A stretch of 64,000 nt of DNA from the NCBI GenBank assembly GCA_946800325.1, contig OX326957.1, positions 21,453,007 to 21,517,006 on the forward strand, given 5' to 3'. The notes beneath the pieces are model-generated. The model made no database searches. It was not told where the DNA came from and saw nothing but the letters and a program-made list of their open reading frames with translations. This DNA comes from Luzula sylvatica. Lineage: Eukaryota > Streptophyta > Magnoliopsida > Poales > Juncaceae. Made by a program: the position numbers and the translations under genes. This document shows, piece after piece, positions 50,939-62,100 of this stretch (its first letter is position 1; each line of letters begins with the position of its first letter).

Positions 50939-50979
<41 letters not shown>

Positions 50980-51120
50980 AGGGGGTAAAAATCTCCATAG
51001 GGGGGGTAGGGGTAAAAATATCCAAAGGGGGGGTAGGGGGTAAAAATCTCCAAAGGGGGGGGTAGGGGGTAAAATCTTCAAAGGGGGGTTGGGGGTAAAA
51101 ATCTCCAAAGGGGGGGTAGC
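49440..51120. repeat. About 1.1-kb super-repeat in the G-rich array, first pair
   Basis: The rare variant AAAAAACACAAAAGGGGGTG recurs at 49798 and 50894, offset 1096 bp, and neighbouring variant units (CTCCAAATGGGG, GTAGGTGGTAAAAA, GTAGGGAGTAAAAA, TCTTCAAAAGG) keep the same order in both places. The G-rich array therefore also grows by duplication of multi-unit blocks. Edges are blurred by G-run length differences. Confidence 0.7.
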
Positions 51121-53879
51121 GGGTAAAAATCTCCAAAGGGGGGGGGGGGGGGGGGGGGGTAGGGGTAAAAATCTCCAAAGGGGGCGTTGGGGTTAAAAAT
51201 CTCTAAATGGGGGGGTAGGGGGCAAAAATCTCCAAAGGGGGGGTAGGGGTAAAAATCTCCAAAGGGGGGGGTAGGGGGTAAAAATCTCCAAAGGGGGGGG
51301 GGGGGGGGGGGGGTCGGGGGTAAAAATCTCCAAAGGGGGGGTAGGGGGTAATAATCTCCAAAGGGGCGGTATGGGGTAAATATCTCCAAAGGGGGGGAGG
51401 GTAAAAATCTCTAAAGGGGGGGTAGGGGGTAAAAATCTCCAAAGGGGGGGTAGGGGTAAAAATCTCCAAAGGTAGGGGGTAAAAATCTCCAAAGGGGGGG
51501 TAGGGGGTAAAAATCTCCAAAGGGGGGGTTGGGGGTAAAAATATCCAAAGGGGGGTAGGGGGTAAAAATCTCTAAAGGGTGGGGGGTAGGAGGTAAAAAT
51601 CTCGAAAGGGGGGGGGGGGGGGGGGTAAGGGGTCAAAATCTCCAAAGGGGGGTAGGGGGTAAAAATCTCCAGAGGGGGTTGGGGGGGGGGGGGGGGGGGG
51701 TAGGGTGTAAAAATATCCAAAGGGGGGGTAGGGGGTAAAAATCTCTAAAGGGGGGGTAGGGGGTAAAAATCTCCAAAGGGGGGGTAGGGGTAAAAATCTC
51801 CAAAGGGGGGGTAGGGGTAAAAATCTCCAAAGGGGGGGTAGGGGGTAAAAATCTCCAAAGGGGGGGGTAGGGGGTAAAAATATACAAAGGGGGGTAGGGG
51901 GTAAAAATCTGTAAAGGGGGGGGGGGGGTAGGGGGTAAAAATCTCCAAAGAGGGGGGGGGGGGGTAGGGGGTAAAAATCTCCAAAGGGGGGGGGGGGGGT
52001 AGGGGGTAAAAATATCCAAAGGGGGGGTAGGGGGTAAATATCTTCAAAGGTGGGGGGGGGGGGGGGGGGGTAGGCGGTAAAAATCTCCAAAGGGGGGGGG
52101 GGGGGTAGGGGGTAAAAATCTCCAAAGGGGGGTAGGGGTAAAAATCTCCAAAGGGGGGCTAGGGGTAAAAATCTCCAAAGGGGGGGTAGGGTGTAAAAAT
52201 ATCCAAAGGGGGGGTAGGGTGTAAAAATCTCCAAAGGGGGGGGGGGGGGTAGGTGGTAAAAATCTCCAAAGCGGGGGTAGGGTGTAAAAATCTCCAAAGG
52301 GGGGGTGGGGGTAAAAATCTCCAAAGGGGGGGTAGGGGGTAAAAATCTCCAAAGGGGGGGTAGGGGGTAAAAATCTCCAAAGGGGGGGGGGGGGGTAGGG
52401 GGTAAAAATCTCCAAAGGGGGGGGGGGCGTAGGGGGTAAAAATCTCCAAAGGGGGGGGGGGGTAGGGGGTAAAAATATCCAAAGGGGGGGTAGTGGGTAA
52501 AAATCTCTAAAGGGGGGGTAGGGGGTAAAAATCTCCAAAGGGGTGGGGGGGGGGGGGGGGGGGGTAGGGGTAAAAATCTCCAAAGGGGGGGTAGGGGTAA
52601 AAATCTCCAAAGGTAGGGGGTAAAAATCTCCAAAGGGAGGGTAGGGGTAAAAATCTGCAAAGGGCGGTAGGGGGTAAAAATCTCCAAAGGGGGGGGGGGG
52701 GGTAGGGGGTAAAAATATCCAAAGGGGGGTAGGGGGTAAAAACTCTAAAGGGGGGGGGGGTAGGGGGTAAAAATCTCCAAAGGGGGGGGGGGGGGGGGGG
52801 TAGGGGGTAAAAATCTCCAAAGGGGGGGGGGGGGGGGGGGGGGGGGGGGTAGGGGGTAAAAATCTCCAAAGGGGGGGGGGGGGGGGGGGGTAGGGGGTAA
52901 AAATATCCAAAGGGGGGGTAGGGGGTAAAAATCTCTAAAGGTGTGGTAGGGGGTAAAAATCTCCAAAGGGGGGGGTAGGGGTAAAAATCTCCAAAGGGGG
53001 GGGGTAGGGGTAAAAATCTCCAAAGGGGGGGTAGGGGGTAAAAATCTCCAAAGGGGGTGTAGGGGGTAAAAATCTTCAAAGGGGGGGTAGGGGGTAAAAA
53101 TCTCCAAAGGGGGGGTAGGGTGTAAAAATATCCAAAGGGGGGTAGGGGGTAAAAATCTCTAAAGGGGGGGGGGGGTAAAAATCTCCAAAGGTAGGGGGTA
53201 AAAATCTCCAAAGGGAGGGTAGGGGGTAAAAATCTGGAAAGGGGGGGTAGGGGGGTAAAAATCTCCAAAGGTGGGGGGGGGGGGGGGGTAGGGGGTAAAA
53301 ATATCCAAAGGGGGGGTAGGGGGTAAATATCTTCAAAGGTGGGGGGGGGGGGGGGGGGGGGGTAGGATGTAAAAATCTCCAAAGGGGGGGGGGGGGGGTA
53401 GGGGGTAAAAATCTCCAAAGGGGGGGTAGGGGGTAAAAATCTCCAAAGGGGGGGTAGGGGTAAAAATCTCCAAAGGGGGGCTAGGGGTAAAAATCTCCAA
53501 AGGGGGGGTAGGGTGTAAAAATATCCAAAGGGGGGGTAGGGTGTAAAAATCTCCAAAGGGTGGGGGGGGGGGGGGGGGGGGGTAGGTGGTAAAAATCTCC
53601 AAAGCGGGGGTAGGGTGTAAAAATCTCCAAAGGGGGGGGTAGGGGTAAAAATCTCCAAAGGGGGGGTAGGGGGTAAAAATCTCCAAAGGGGGGGTAGGGG
53701 GTAAAAATCTCCAAAGGGGGGGGGGGGGGGGGGGGGGGTAGGGGGTAAAAATCTCCAAAGGGGGGGTAGGGGGTAAAAATCTCCAAAGGGGGGGGCGTAG
53801 GGGGTAAAAATCTCCAAAGGGGGGGGGGGGGGGGGGGGTAGGGGGTAAAAATATCCAAAGGGGGGGTAGTGGGTAAAAA

Positions 53880-56110
53880 TCTCTAAAGGGGGGGTAGGGG
53901 GTAAAAATCTCCAAAGGGGTGGGGGGGGGGGGGGGGTAGGGGTAAAAATCTCCAAAGGTAGGGGGTAAAAACTCTAAAGGGGGGGGGGGGGTAGGGGGTA
54001 AAAATCTCCAAAGGGGGGGGTAGGGGGTAAAAATCTCCAAAGGGGGGGGGGGGGGGGGGGGGTAGGGGGTAAAAATATCCAAAGGGGGGGTAGGGGGTAA
54101 AAATCTCTAAAGGGGGGGTAGGGGGTAAAACTCTCCAAAGGGGGGGTAGGGGTAAAAATCTCCAAAGGGGGGGTAGGGGTAAAAATCTCCAAAGGGGGGG
54201 TAGGGGGTAAAAATCTCCAAAGGGGGGGTAGGGGGTAAAAATCTTCAAAGGGGGGGTAGGGGGTAAAAATCTCCAAAGGGGGGGTAGGGGGTAAAAATAT
54301 CCAAAGGGGGGTGGGGGGTAAAAATCTCTAAAGGGGGGGGGGGGGGGGGGGTAGGGGGTAAAAATCTACCAAGGAGGGGTAGGGGGGTCAAAATCTCCAA
54401 AGGGGGGGTAGGGGGTAAAAAACTCCAAAGGGGGGGCAGGGGGTAAAAATCTCCAAAGGGGGGGCAGGGGGTAAAAATCTCCAAAGGGCGGGGGGGGGGG
54501 GGGGGGGGGGGGGTAGGGGTAAAAATCTCCAAAGGGGGGGTAGGGGGTAAAAATCTCCAAAGGGGGGGTAGGGGGTAAAAATCTCCAAAGGGGGGGTAGG
54601 GGTAAAAATCTCCAAAGGGGGGCTAGGGGTAAAAATCTCCAAAGGGGGGGTAGGGTGTAAAAATATCCAAAGGGGGGGTAGGGTGTAAAAATCTCCAAAG
54701 GGGGGGGGGGGGGGTAGGTGGTAAAAATCTCCAAAGCGGGGGTAGGGTGTAAAAATCTCCAAAGGGGGGGGTAGGGGTAAAAATCTCCAAAGGGGGGGTA
54801 GGGGGTAAAAATCTCCAAAGGGGGGGTAGGGGGTAAAAATCTCCAAAGGGGGGGGGGGGGGGGGGGGGGGTAGGGGGTAAAAATCTCCAAAGGGGGGGTA
54901 GGGGGTAAAAATCTCCAAAGGGGGGGGCGTAGGGGGTAAAAATCTCCAAAGGGGGGGGGGGGGGGGGGGGGTAGGGGGTAAAAATATCCAAAGGGGGGGT
55001 AGTGGGTAAAAATCTCTAAAGGGGGGGTAGGGGGTAAAAATCTCCAAAGGGGTGGGGGGGGGGGGGGGGGTAGGGGTAAAAATCTCCAAAGGTAGGGGGT
55101 AAAAACTCTAAAGGGGGGGGGGGGGTAGGGGGTAAAAATCTCCAAAGGGGGGGGTAGGGGGTAAAAATCTCCAAAGGGGGGGGGGGGGGTAGGGGGTAAA
55201 AATATCCAAAGGGGGGGTAGGGGGTAAAAATCTCTAAAGGGGGGGTAGGGGGTAAAACTCTCCAAAGGGGGGGTAGGGGTAAAAATCTCCAAAGGGGGGG
55301 TAGGGGTAAAAATCTCCAAAGGGGGGGTAGGGGGTAAAAATCTCCAAAGGGGGGGTAGGGGGTAAAAATCTTCAAAGGGGGGGTAGGGGGTAAAAATCTC
55401 CAAAGGGGGGGTAGGGGGTAAAAATATCCAAAGGGGGGTGGGGGGTAAAAATCTCTAAAGGGGGGGGGGGGGGGGGGGTAGGGGGTAAAAATCTACCAAG
55501 GAGGGGTAGGGGGGTCAAAATCTCCAAAGGGGGGGTAGGGGGTAAAAAACTCCAAAGGGGGGGCAGGGGGTAAAAATCTCCAAAGGGGGGGCAGGGGGTA
55601 AAAATCTCCAAAGGGCGGGGGGGGGGGGGGGGGGGGGGGGTAGGGGTAAAAATCTCCAAAGGGGGGGTAGGGGGTAAAAATCTCCAAAGGGGGGGTAGGT
55701 GGTAAAAATCTCCAAAGGGGGGGTAGGGGGTAAAAATATCCAAAGGGTGGGTAGGGGGTAAAAATCTCCAAAGGGGGGGTAGGGGGTAAAAATCTTCAAA
55801 GGGGGTGTAGGGGGTAAAAATCTCCAAAGGGGGGGGGGGGGGGGTAGGGGGTAAAAATCTCCAAAGGGGGGGGTAGGGGGTAAAAATCTCCAAAGGGGGG
55901 GTAGGGGTAAAAATCTCCAAAGGGGGGGTATGGGGTAAATATCTCCAAAGGGGGGGAGGGTAAAAATCTCTAAAGGGGGGGTAGGGGGTAAAAATCTCCA
56001 AAGGGGGGGTAGGGGTAAAAATCTCCAAAGGTAGGGGGTAAAAATCTCCAAAGGGGGGGTAGGGGGTAAAAATCTCCAAAGGGGGGGTAGGGGGTAAAAA
56101 TATCCAAAGG
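53880..56110. repeat. About 1.13-kb super-repeat in the G-rich array, second pair
   Basis: The rare units AAAATCTACCAAGGAGGGG (54361 and 55487, offset 1126) and two neighbouring GGGGCAGGGGG units occur in the same order in both copies, as does the GGTAGGGGGTAAAACTCTCC unit near 54120 and 55248. An additional diverged copy of part of the block lies upstream near 52.1-53.2 kb. Ends are approximate. Confidence 0.7.
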
Positions 56111-59100
56111 GGGGTAGGGGGTAAAAATCTCTAAAGGGTGGGGGGTAGGGGGTAAAAATCTCGAAAGGGGGGGGGGGGTAGGGGGTAAAAATCTCCAAAG
56201 GGGCGGTATGGGGTAAATATCTCCAAAGGGGGGGAGGGTAAAAATCTCTAAAGGGGGGGTAGGGGGTAAAAATCTCTAAAGGGGGGGTAGGGGGTAAAAA
56301 TCTCCAAAGGGGGGGTAGGGGTAAAAATCTCCAAAGGGGGGGTAGGGGGTAAAAATCTCCCAAGGGGGGGTAGGGGTAAAAATCTCCAAAGGGGGGGTAG
56401 GGGGTAAAAATCTCCCAAGGGGGGTAGGGGGTAAAAATCTCCAAAGGGGGGGTAGGGGGTAAAAATATCCAAAGGGGGGGTAGGGGGTAAAAATCTCCAA
56501 AGGGGTGGTAGGGGGTAAAAATCTCCCAAGGGGGGGGGGGGGGGGGGGGGGGGGTAGGGTGTAAAAATATCCAAAGGGGGGGTAGGGGGTAAAAATCTCT
56601 AAAGGGGGGGTAGGGGGTAAAAATCTCCAAAGGGGGGGTAGGGGTAAAAATCTCCAAAGGGGGGGTAGGGGGTAAAAATCTCCCAAGGGGGGGTAGGGGG
56701 TAAAAATCTCCAAAGGGGGGGTAGGGGGTAAAAATATCCAAAGGGGGGGTAGGGGGTAAAAATCTCCAAAGGGGTGGTAGGGGGTAAAAATCTTCAAAGG
56801 GGGTAGGGGGTAAAAATCTCCAAAGGCGGGGTAGGGGGTAAAAATCTCCGAAGGGGTGGTAGGGGGTAAAAATCTCCCAAGGGGGGGTAGGGGGTAAAAA
56901 TCTCCAAAGGGGGGGTAGGGGTAAAAATCTCCAAAGGGGGGGTAGGGGTAAAAATCTCCAAAGGGGGGGTAGGGGTAAAAATCTCTAAAGGGGGGGGGGG
57001 GGGGGGTAGGGGTTAAAAATCTCCAAACGGGGGGTAGGGGTAAAAATCTCCAAAGGGGGGTGGGGGGTAGGGGGTACAAATCTCCCAAAGGGGGGGTCGG
57101 GGGTAAAAATCTCCTATGGGGGGTAGGGGGTAAAAATCTCCAAAGGGGGGGGGGGGGGGGGGTAGGGGGTAAAAATATCCAAAGGGGGGGTAGGGGTAAA
57201 AATCTCCAAAGGGGGGGGGGGGGGGGGGGGGGGTAGGGGGTAAAAATCTCCAAAGGGGGGGTAGGGGGTAAAAATCTTCAAAGGGTGGGTAGGGGGTAAA
57301 AATCTCCAAAGGGAGGGTAGGGGTAAAAATATCCAAAGGTGGGTAGGGGGTAAAAATCTCTAAAGGGGGGGGGGGGGGGGGGGGGGGGGTAGGTGGTAAA
57401 AATCTCCCAAGGGGGGGTAGGTGGTAAAAATCTCCAAAGGGGGGGTAGGGGGTAAAAATCTTCAAAGGGGGGGTAGGGGGTAAAAATCTCCCAAGGGGGG
57501 GTAGGGGGTAAAAATCTCCAAAGGGGGGGTAGGGGGTAAAAATCTTCAAAGGGGGGGGGGGGGGTAGGGGGTAAAAATCTCCAAAGGGGGGGGGGGGGGG
57601 GTAGGGGGTAAAAATCTCCGAAGGGGTGGTTGGGGGTAAAAATCTCCCAAGGGGGGGCAGGGGGTAAAGATCTCCAAAGGGGGAGTAGGGGTAAAAATCT
57701 CCAAAGGGGGGGTAGGGGTAAAAATCTCCAAAGGTGGGGGGGGGGGGGGGGCGTAGGGGTAAAAATCTCCAAAGGGGGGGTAGGGGGTAAAAATCTCTAA
57801 AGGGGGGGTAGTGGGTAAAAATCTCCAAAGGGGGGTAGGGGTAAAAATCTCCAAAGGGGGGGTAGGGGGTAAAAATCTCCAAGGGGGGGGGGGGGGGGGG
57901 GGGTGGTAGTGGGTAAAAATATCCAAAGGGGGGATTGGGGGTAAAAAACTCTAAAGGGGGGGTAGGGGGTAAAAATCTCCCAAGGGGGGGTAGGGGGTAA
58001 ATATCTCCAAAGGGGTGGTACGGGGTAAAAATCTCCAAAGGGGGGGTAGGGGGTAAAAATCTCCAAAGGGGGGGTAGGGGGTAAAAATATCCAAAGGGGG
58101 GGGTAGGGGGTAAAAATCTCGGAAGGGGGGGTAGGGAGTAAAAATCTCCGAAAGGGGGGTAGGGGGTAAAAATATCCCAAGGGGGGGTAGGGGGTAAAAA
58201 TATCCAAAGGGGGGTAGGGGGTAAAAATCTCCAAAGGGGGGTAGGGGGTAAAAATCTCTAAAGGGGGGGTAGGGGGTAAAAATCTCCCAAGGGGGGGTAG
58301 GGGGTAAAAATCTCCAAAAGGGGGGTAGGGGGTAAAAATTTCCAAAGGGGGGGTAGGGGGTAAAATTCTCCAAAGGGGGGGTAGGGGGTAAAAATATCCA
58401 AAGGGGGGGGGGGGGGGGGGGGGTAGGGTGCAAAAATGTTCAAAGGGGGGGTAGGGGGTAAAAATCTCCAAAGGGGGGGTAGGGGGTAAAAATCTTCAAA
58501 GGGGGGGTAGGGGGTAAAAATCTCCAAAGGGGGGGTAGGGGGTAAAAATATCCAAAGGGGGGGTAGGGTGTAAAAATCTCCAAAGGGGGGGTAGGGGGTA
58601 CAAATCTCCAAAGGGGGGGTAGGGGGTAAAAATCTTCAAAGGGGGGGGTAGGGGGTAAAATTCTCCAAAGGGAGGGTAGGGGGTAAAAATATCCAAAGGG
58701 GGGGGGGGGGGGGGGGGGGGTAGGGTGTAAAAATGTACAAAGGGGGGGTAGGGGGTAAAAATCTCCAAAGGGCGGGTAGGGGGTAAAAATCTTCAAAGGG
58801 GGGGGGGGAGGTAGGGGGTACACTTCTCCAAAGGGGGGGTAGGGGGTAAAAATCTCCAAAGGGGGGGTAGGGGGTAAAAATCTCCAAAGGGGGGGTAGGG
58901 GGTAAAAATCTCCAAATGGGGGGTAGGGGGTAAAAATCTCCGAAGGGGTGGTAGGGGGTAAAAATCTCCCAAGGGGGGGTAGGGGGTAAAGATCTCCAAA
59001 GGGGGGGTAGGGGTAAAAATCTCTAAAGGGGGGGTAGGGGTAAAAATCTCCAAAGGGGGGGTAGGGGTAAAAATCTCCAAAGGGGGGGGGGGGGGGGGGG

Positions 59101-62100
59101 GGGGGTAGGGGGTAAAAATCTCTAAAGGGGGGGTAGTGGATAAAAATCTCCAAAGGGGGGGTACGGGTAAAAATCTCCAAAGGGGGGGTAGGGGGTAAAA
59201 ATCTCCCAAAGGGGGGGTAGGGGGTAAAAATCTCCAATGGGGGGTAGGGGGTAAAAATCTCCAGAGGGGGGGGGGGGGTAGGGGGTAAAAATATCCAAAG
59301 GGGGGGGGGGGGGGGGGTAGGGGGTAAAAATCTCGGAAGGGGGGGTAGGGAGTAAAAATCTCCGAAAGGGGGGTAGGGGGTAAAAATATCCAAAGGGGGG
59401 TAGGGGGTAAAAATCTCCAAAGGGGGGTAGGGGGTAAAAATCTCTAAAGGGGGGGTAGGGGGTAAAAATCTCCCAAGGGGGGGTAGGGGGTAAAAATCTC
59501 CAAAAGGGGGGTAGGGGGTAAAAATTTCCAAAGGGGGGGTAGGGGGTAAAATTCTCCAAAGGGGGGGGTAGGGGGTAAAAATATCCAAAGGGGGGGGGGG
59601 GGGGGGGGGGGGTAGGGTGCAAAAATGTCCAAAGGGGGGGTAGGGGGTAAAAATCTCCAAAGGGGGGGTAGGGGGTAAAAATCTTCAAAGGGGGGGTAGG
59701 GGGTAAAAATCTCCAAAGGGGGGGGGGGGGGGGGGGGTAGGGGGTAAAAATATCCAAAGGGGGGGTAGGGTGTAAAAATGTCCAAAGGGGGCGTAGGGGG
59801 TACAAATCTCCAAAGGGGGGGGTAGGGGGTAAAAATCTTCAAAGGGGGGGTAGGGGGTAAAATTCTCCAAAGGGGGGGTAGGGGGTACACTTCTCCAAAG
59901 GGGGGGTAGGGGGTAAAAATCTTCAAAGGGGGGGTAGGGGGTACACTTCTCCAAAGGGGGGGTAGGGGGTAAAAATCTCCAAAGGGGGGGTAGGGGGTAA
60001 AAATCTCCAAAGGGGGGGTAGGGGGTAAAAATCTCCAAATGGGGGGTAGGGGGTAAAAATCTCCGAAGGGGTGGTAGGGGGTAAAAATCTCCCAAGGGGG
60101 GGTAGGGGGTAAAGATCTCCAAAGGGGTGGTAGGGGTAAAAATCTCCAAAGGGGGGTAGGGGGGTAAAAATCTCCAAAGGGGGGGTAGGGGGTAAAAATA
60201 TCCAAAGGGGGGGTAGGGTGTAAAAATGTCCAAAGGGGGGGTAGGGGGTAAAAATCTCCAAAGGTGGGGTAGGGGGTAAAAATCTTCAAAGGGGGGGGGG
60301 GGGGGTAGGGGGTAAAATTCTCGAAAGGGGGGGGTAGGGGGTAAAAATATCCAAAGGGGGGGGGGGGGGGTAGGGTGTAAAAATGTCCAAAGAGGGGGGT
60401 AGGGGGTAAAATCTCCAAAGGAGGGGTAGGGGGTAAAAAATCTCAAAGGGGGGGTAGGGGGTAAAATTCTCCAAAGGGGGGGTAGAGGGTAAAAATATCC
60501 AAAGGGGGGGTAGGGTGTAAAAATGTCCAAAGGGGGGGTAGGGGGTAAAAATCTCCAAAGGGGGGGGGGGGGGGGGGGGGGGTAGGGGGTAAAAATCTGC
60601 AAAGGGGGGGTAGGGGGTAAAATTCTCCAAATGGGGGGTAGGGGGTAAAAATATCCAAAGGGGGGGTAGGGTGTAAAAATGTCCAAAGGGGGGGTAGGGT
60701 GTAAAAATGTCCAAAGGGGGGGTAGGGGGTAAAAATCTCCAAAGGGGGGGTAGGGGGTAAAAATCTTCAAAGGGGGGGTAGGGGGTAAAAATCTCCAAAG
60801 GGGGGGGGGGGGGGGGAGGGGGTAGGGGTAAAAATCTCTAAAGGGGGGGTAGGGGGTAAAAATCTCCAAAGGGGGGGGGGGGGGGGGGGGGGGGTAGGGG
60901 GTAAAAATTTCGGAAGGGGAGGGGGGGGGGTAGGGAGTAAAAAGCTTCGAAGGGGGGGGGGGGTAGGTGGTAAAAATCTCCAAAGTGGGGTATGGGGTAA
61001 AAATCTCCAAAGTGGGGGTAGGGGGTAAAAATCTTCAAATGGGGGGTAGGGGGTAAAAATCTCCAAAGGGGGGGGTAGGGGGTAAAAATATCCAAAGGGG
61101 GGTAGGTGGTAAAAATCTCCAAAGGGGGGGGGGGGGGGGTAGGGGGTAAATATGTACCAAGGGGGGGTAGGGGGTAAAAATCTCCAAACGGGGGGGTAGG
61201 GGGTAAAAATCTCCAAAGGGGGGGGGGGGGGGGAAAGAATCTTCAAATGGGGGGTTGGGGGGAAAAATCTCCAAATGGGGGGTAGGGGGTAAAAATCTCC
61301 AAAGGGGGGGTAGGGGGTAAAAATATCCAAAGGGGGGTAAGGGGTAAAAATCTCGGTAGGGGGGGGGGGGGGGGTTGGGAGTAAAAATCTTCGAAGGGGG
61401 GGTAGGGGGGTTGGGAGTAAAAATCTCCAAAGGGGGGGGGGGGGGGGGGGGGGGTAGGGGGTAAAAATCTCCCAAAGGGGGGTAGGGGTAAAAATCTCCA
61501 AAGGGGTGGGGGTAGAGGGTAAAAATATCTAAAGGGGGGGTAGGGAGTAAAAATCTCCTAGGGGGGGTAGGGGGTAAAAATCTCCAAAGGGGGGGTAGGG
61601 GGTAAAAATCTCCCAAGGGGGGGGGGGGGGGTAGGGGGTAAAAATCTCCAAAGGGGGGGTAAGGGGTAAAAATCTCCCAAGGGGGGGTAGGGGGTAAAAA
61701 TCTCCAAAGGGGGGGGGGGGGGGGGGGGGGTTGGGGGTAAATATCTCCCAAAGGGTGGTAGGGGATAAAAATTTCCAAAGGGATGGGGGGGGGGGGGGGT
61801 AGGGGGTAAAAGTCTCCAAAGGGGGGGGTAGGGTGTAAAAATCTTCAAAGGGGGGTAGGGGTAAAAATCTCCAAAGGGGGGGTAAGGGGGTAAAAATCTC
61901 CAAAGGGGGGGTAGGGGGTAAAAATCTCCAAAGGGGGGGTAGGGGTTAAAAATATCCAAAGGGGGGTAGGGGGTAAAAATCTCGGAAAACGGGTGGTAGG
62001 GATTAAAAATCTCGGAAGGGGGGGGTAGGGGGTAAAAATCTCGGAACGGGTGGTAGGGATTAAAAATCTCGGAAGGGGGGGGGGTAGGGGGTAAAAATCT

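Noticed and set aside
49292..51053. Long proline-rich minus-strand frames (291, 464 residues and others up to 482 elsewhere in 49-64 kb)
   Set aside because: Cyclic translation of a 28-bp unit that lacks stops in every frame. Overlapping frames give the same peptide, which indicates repeat periodicity and not a gene.
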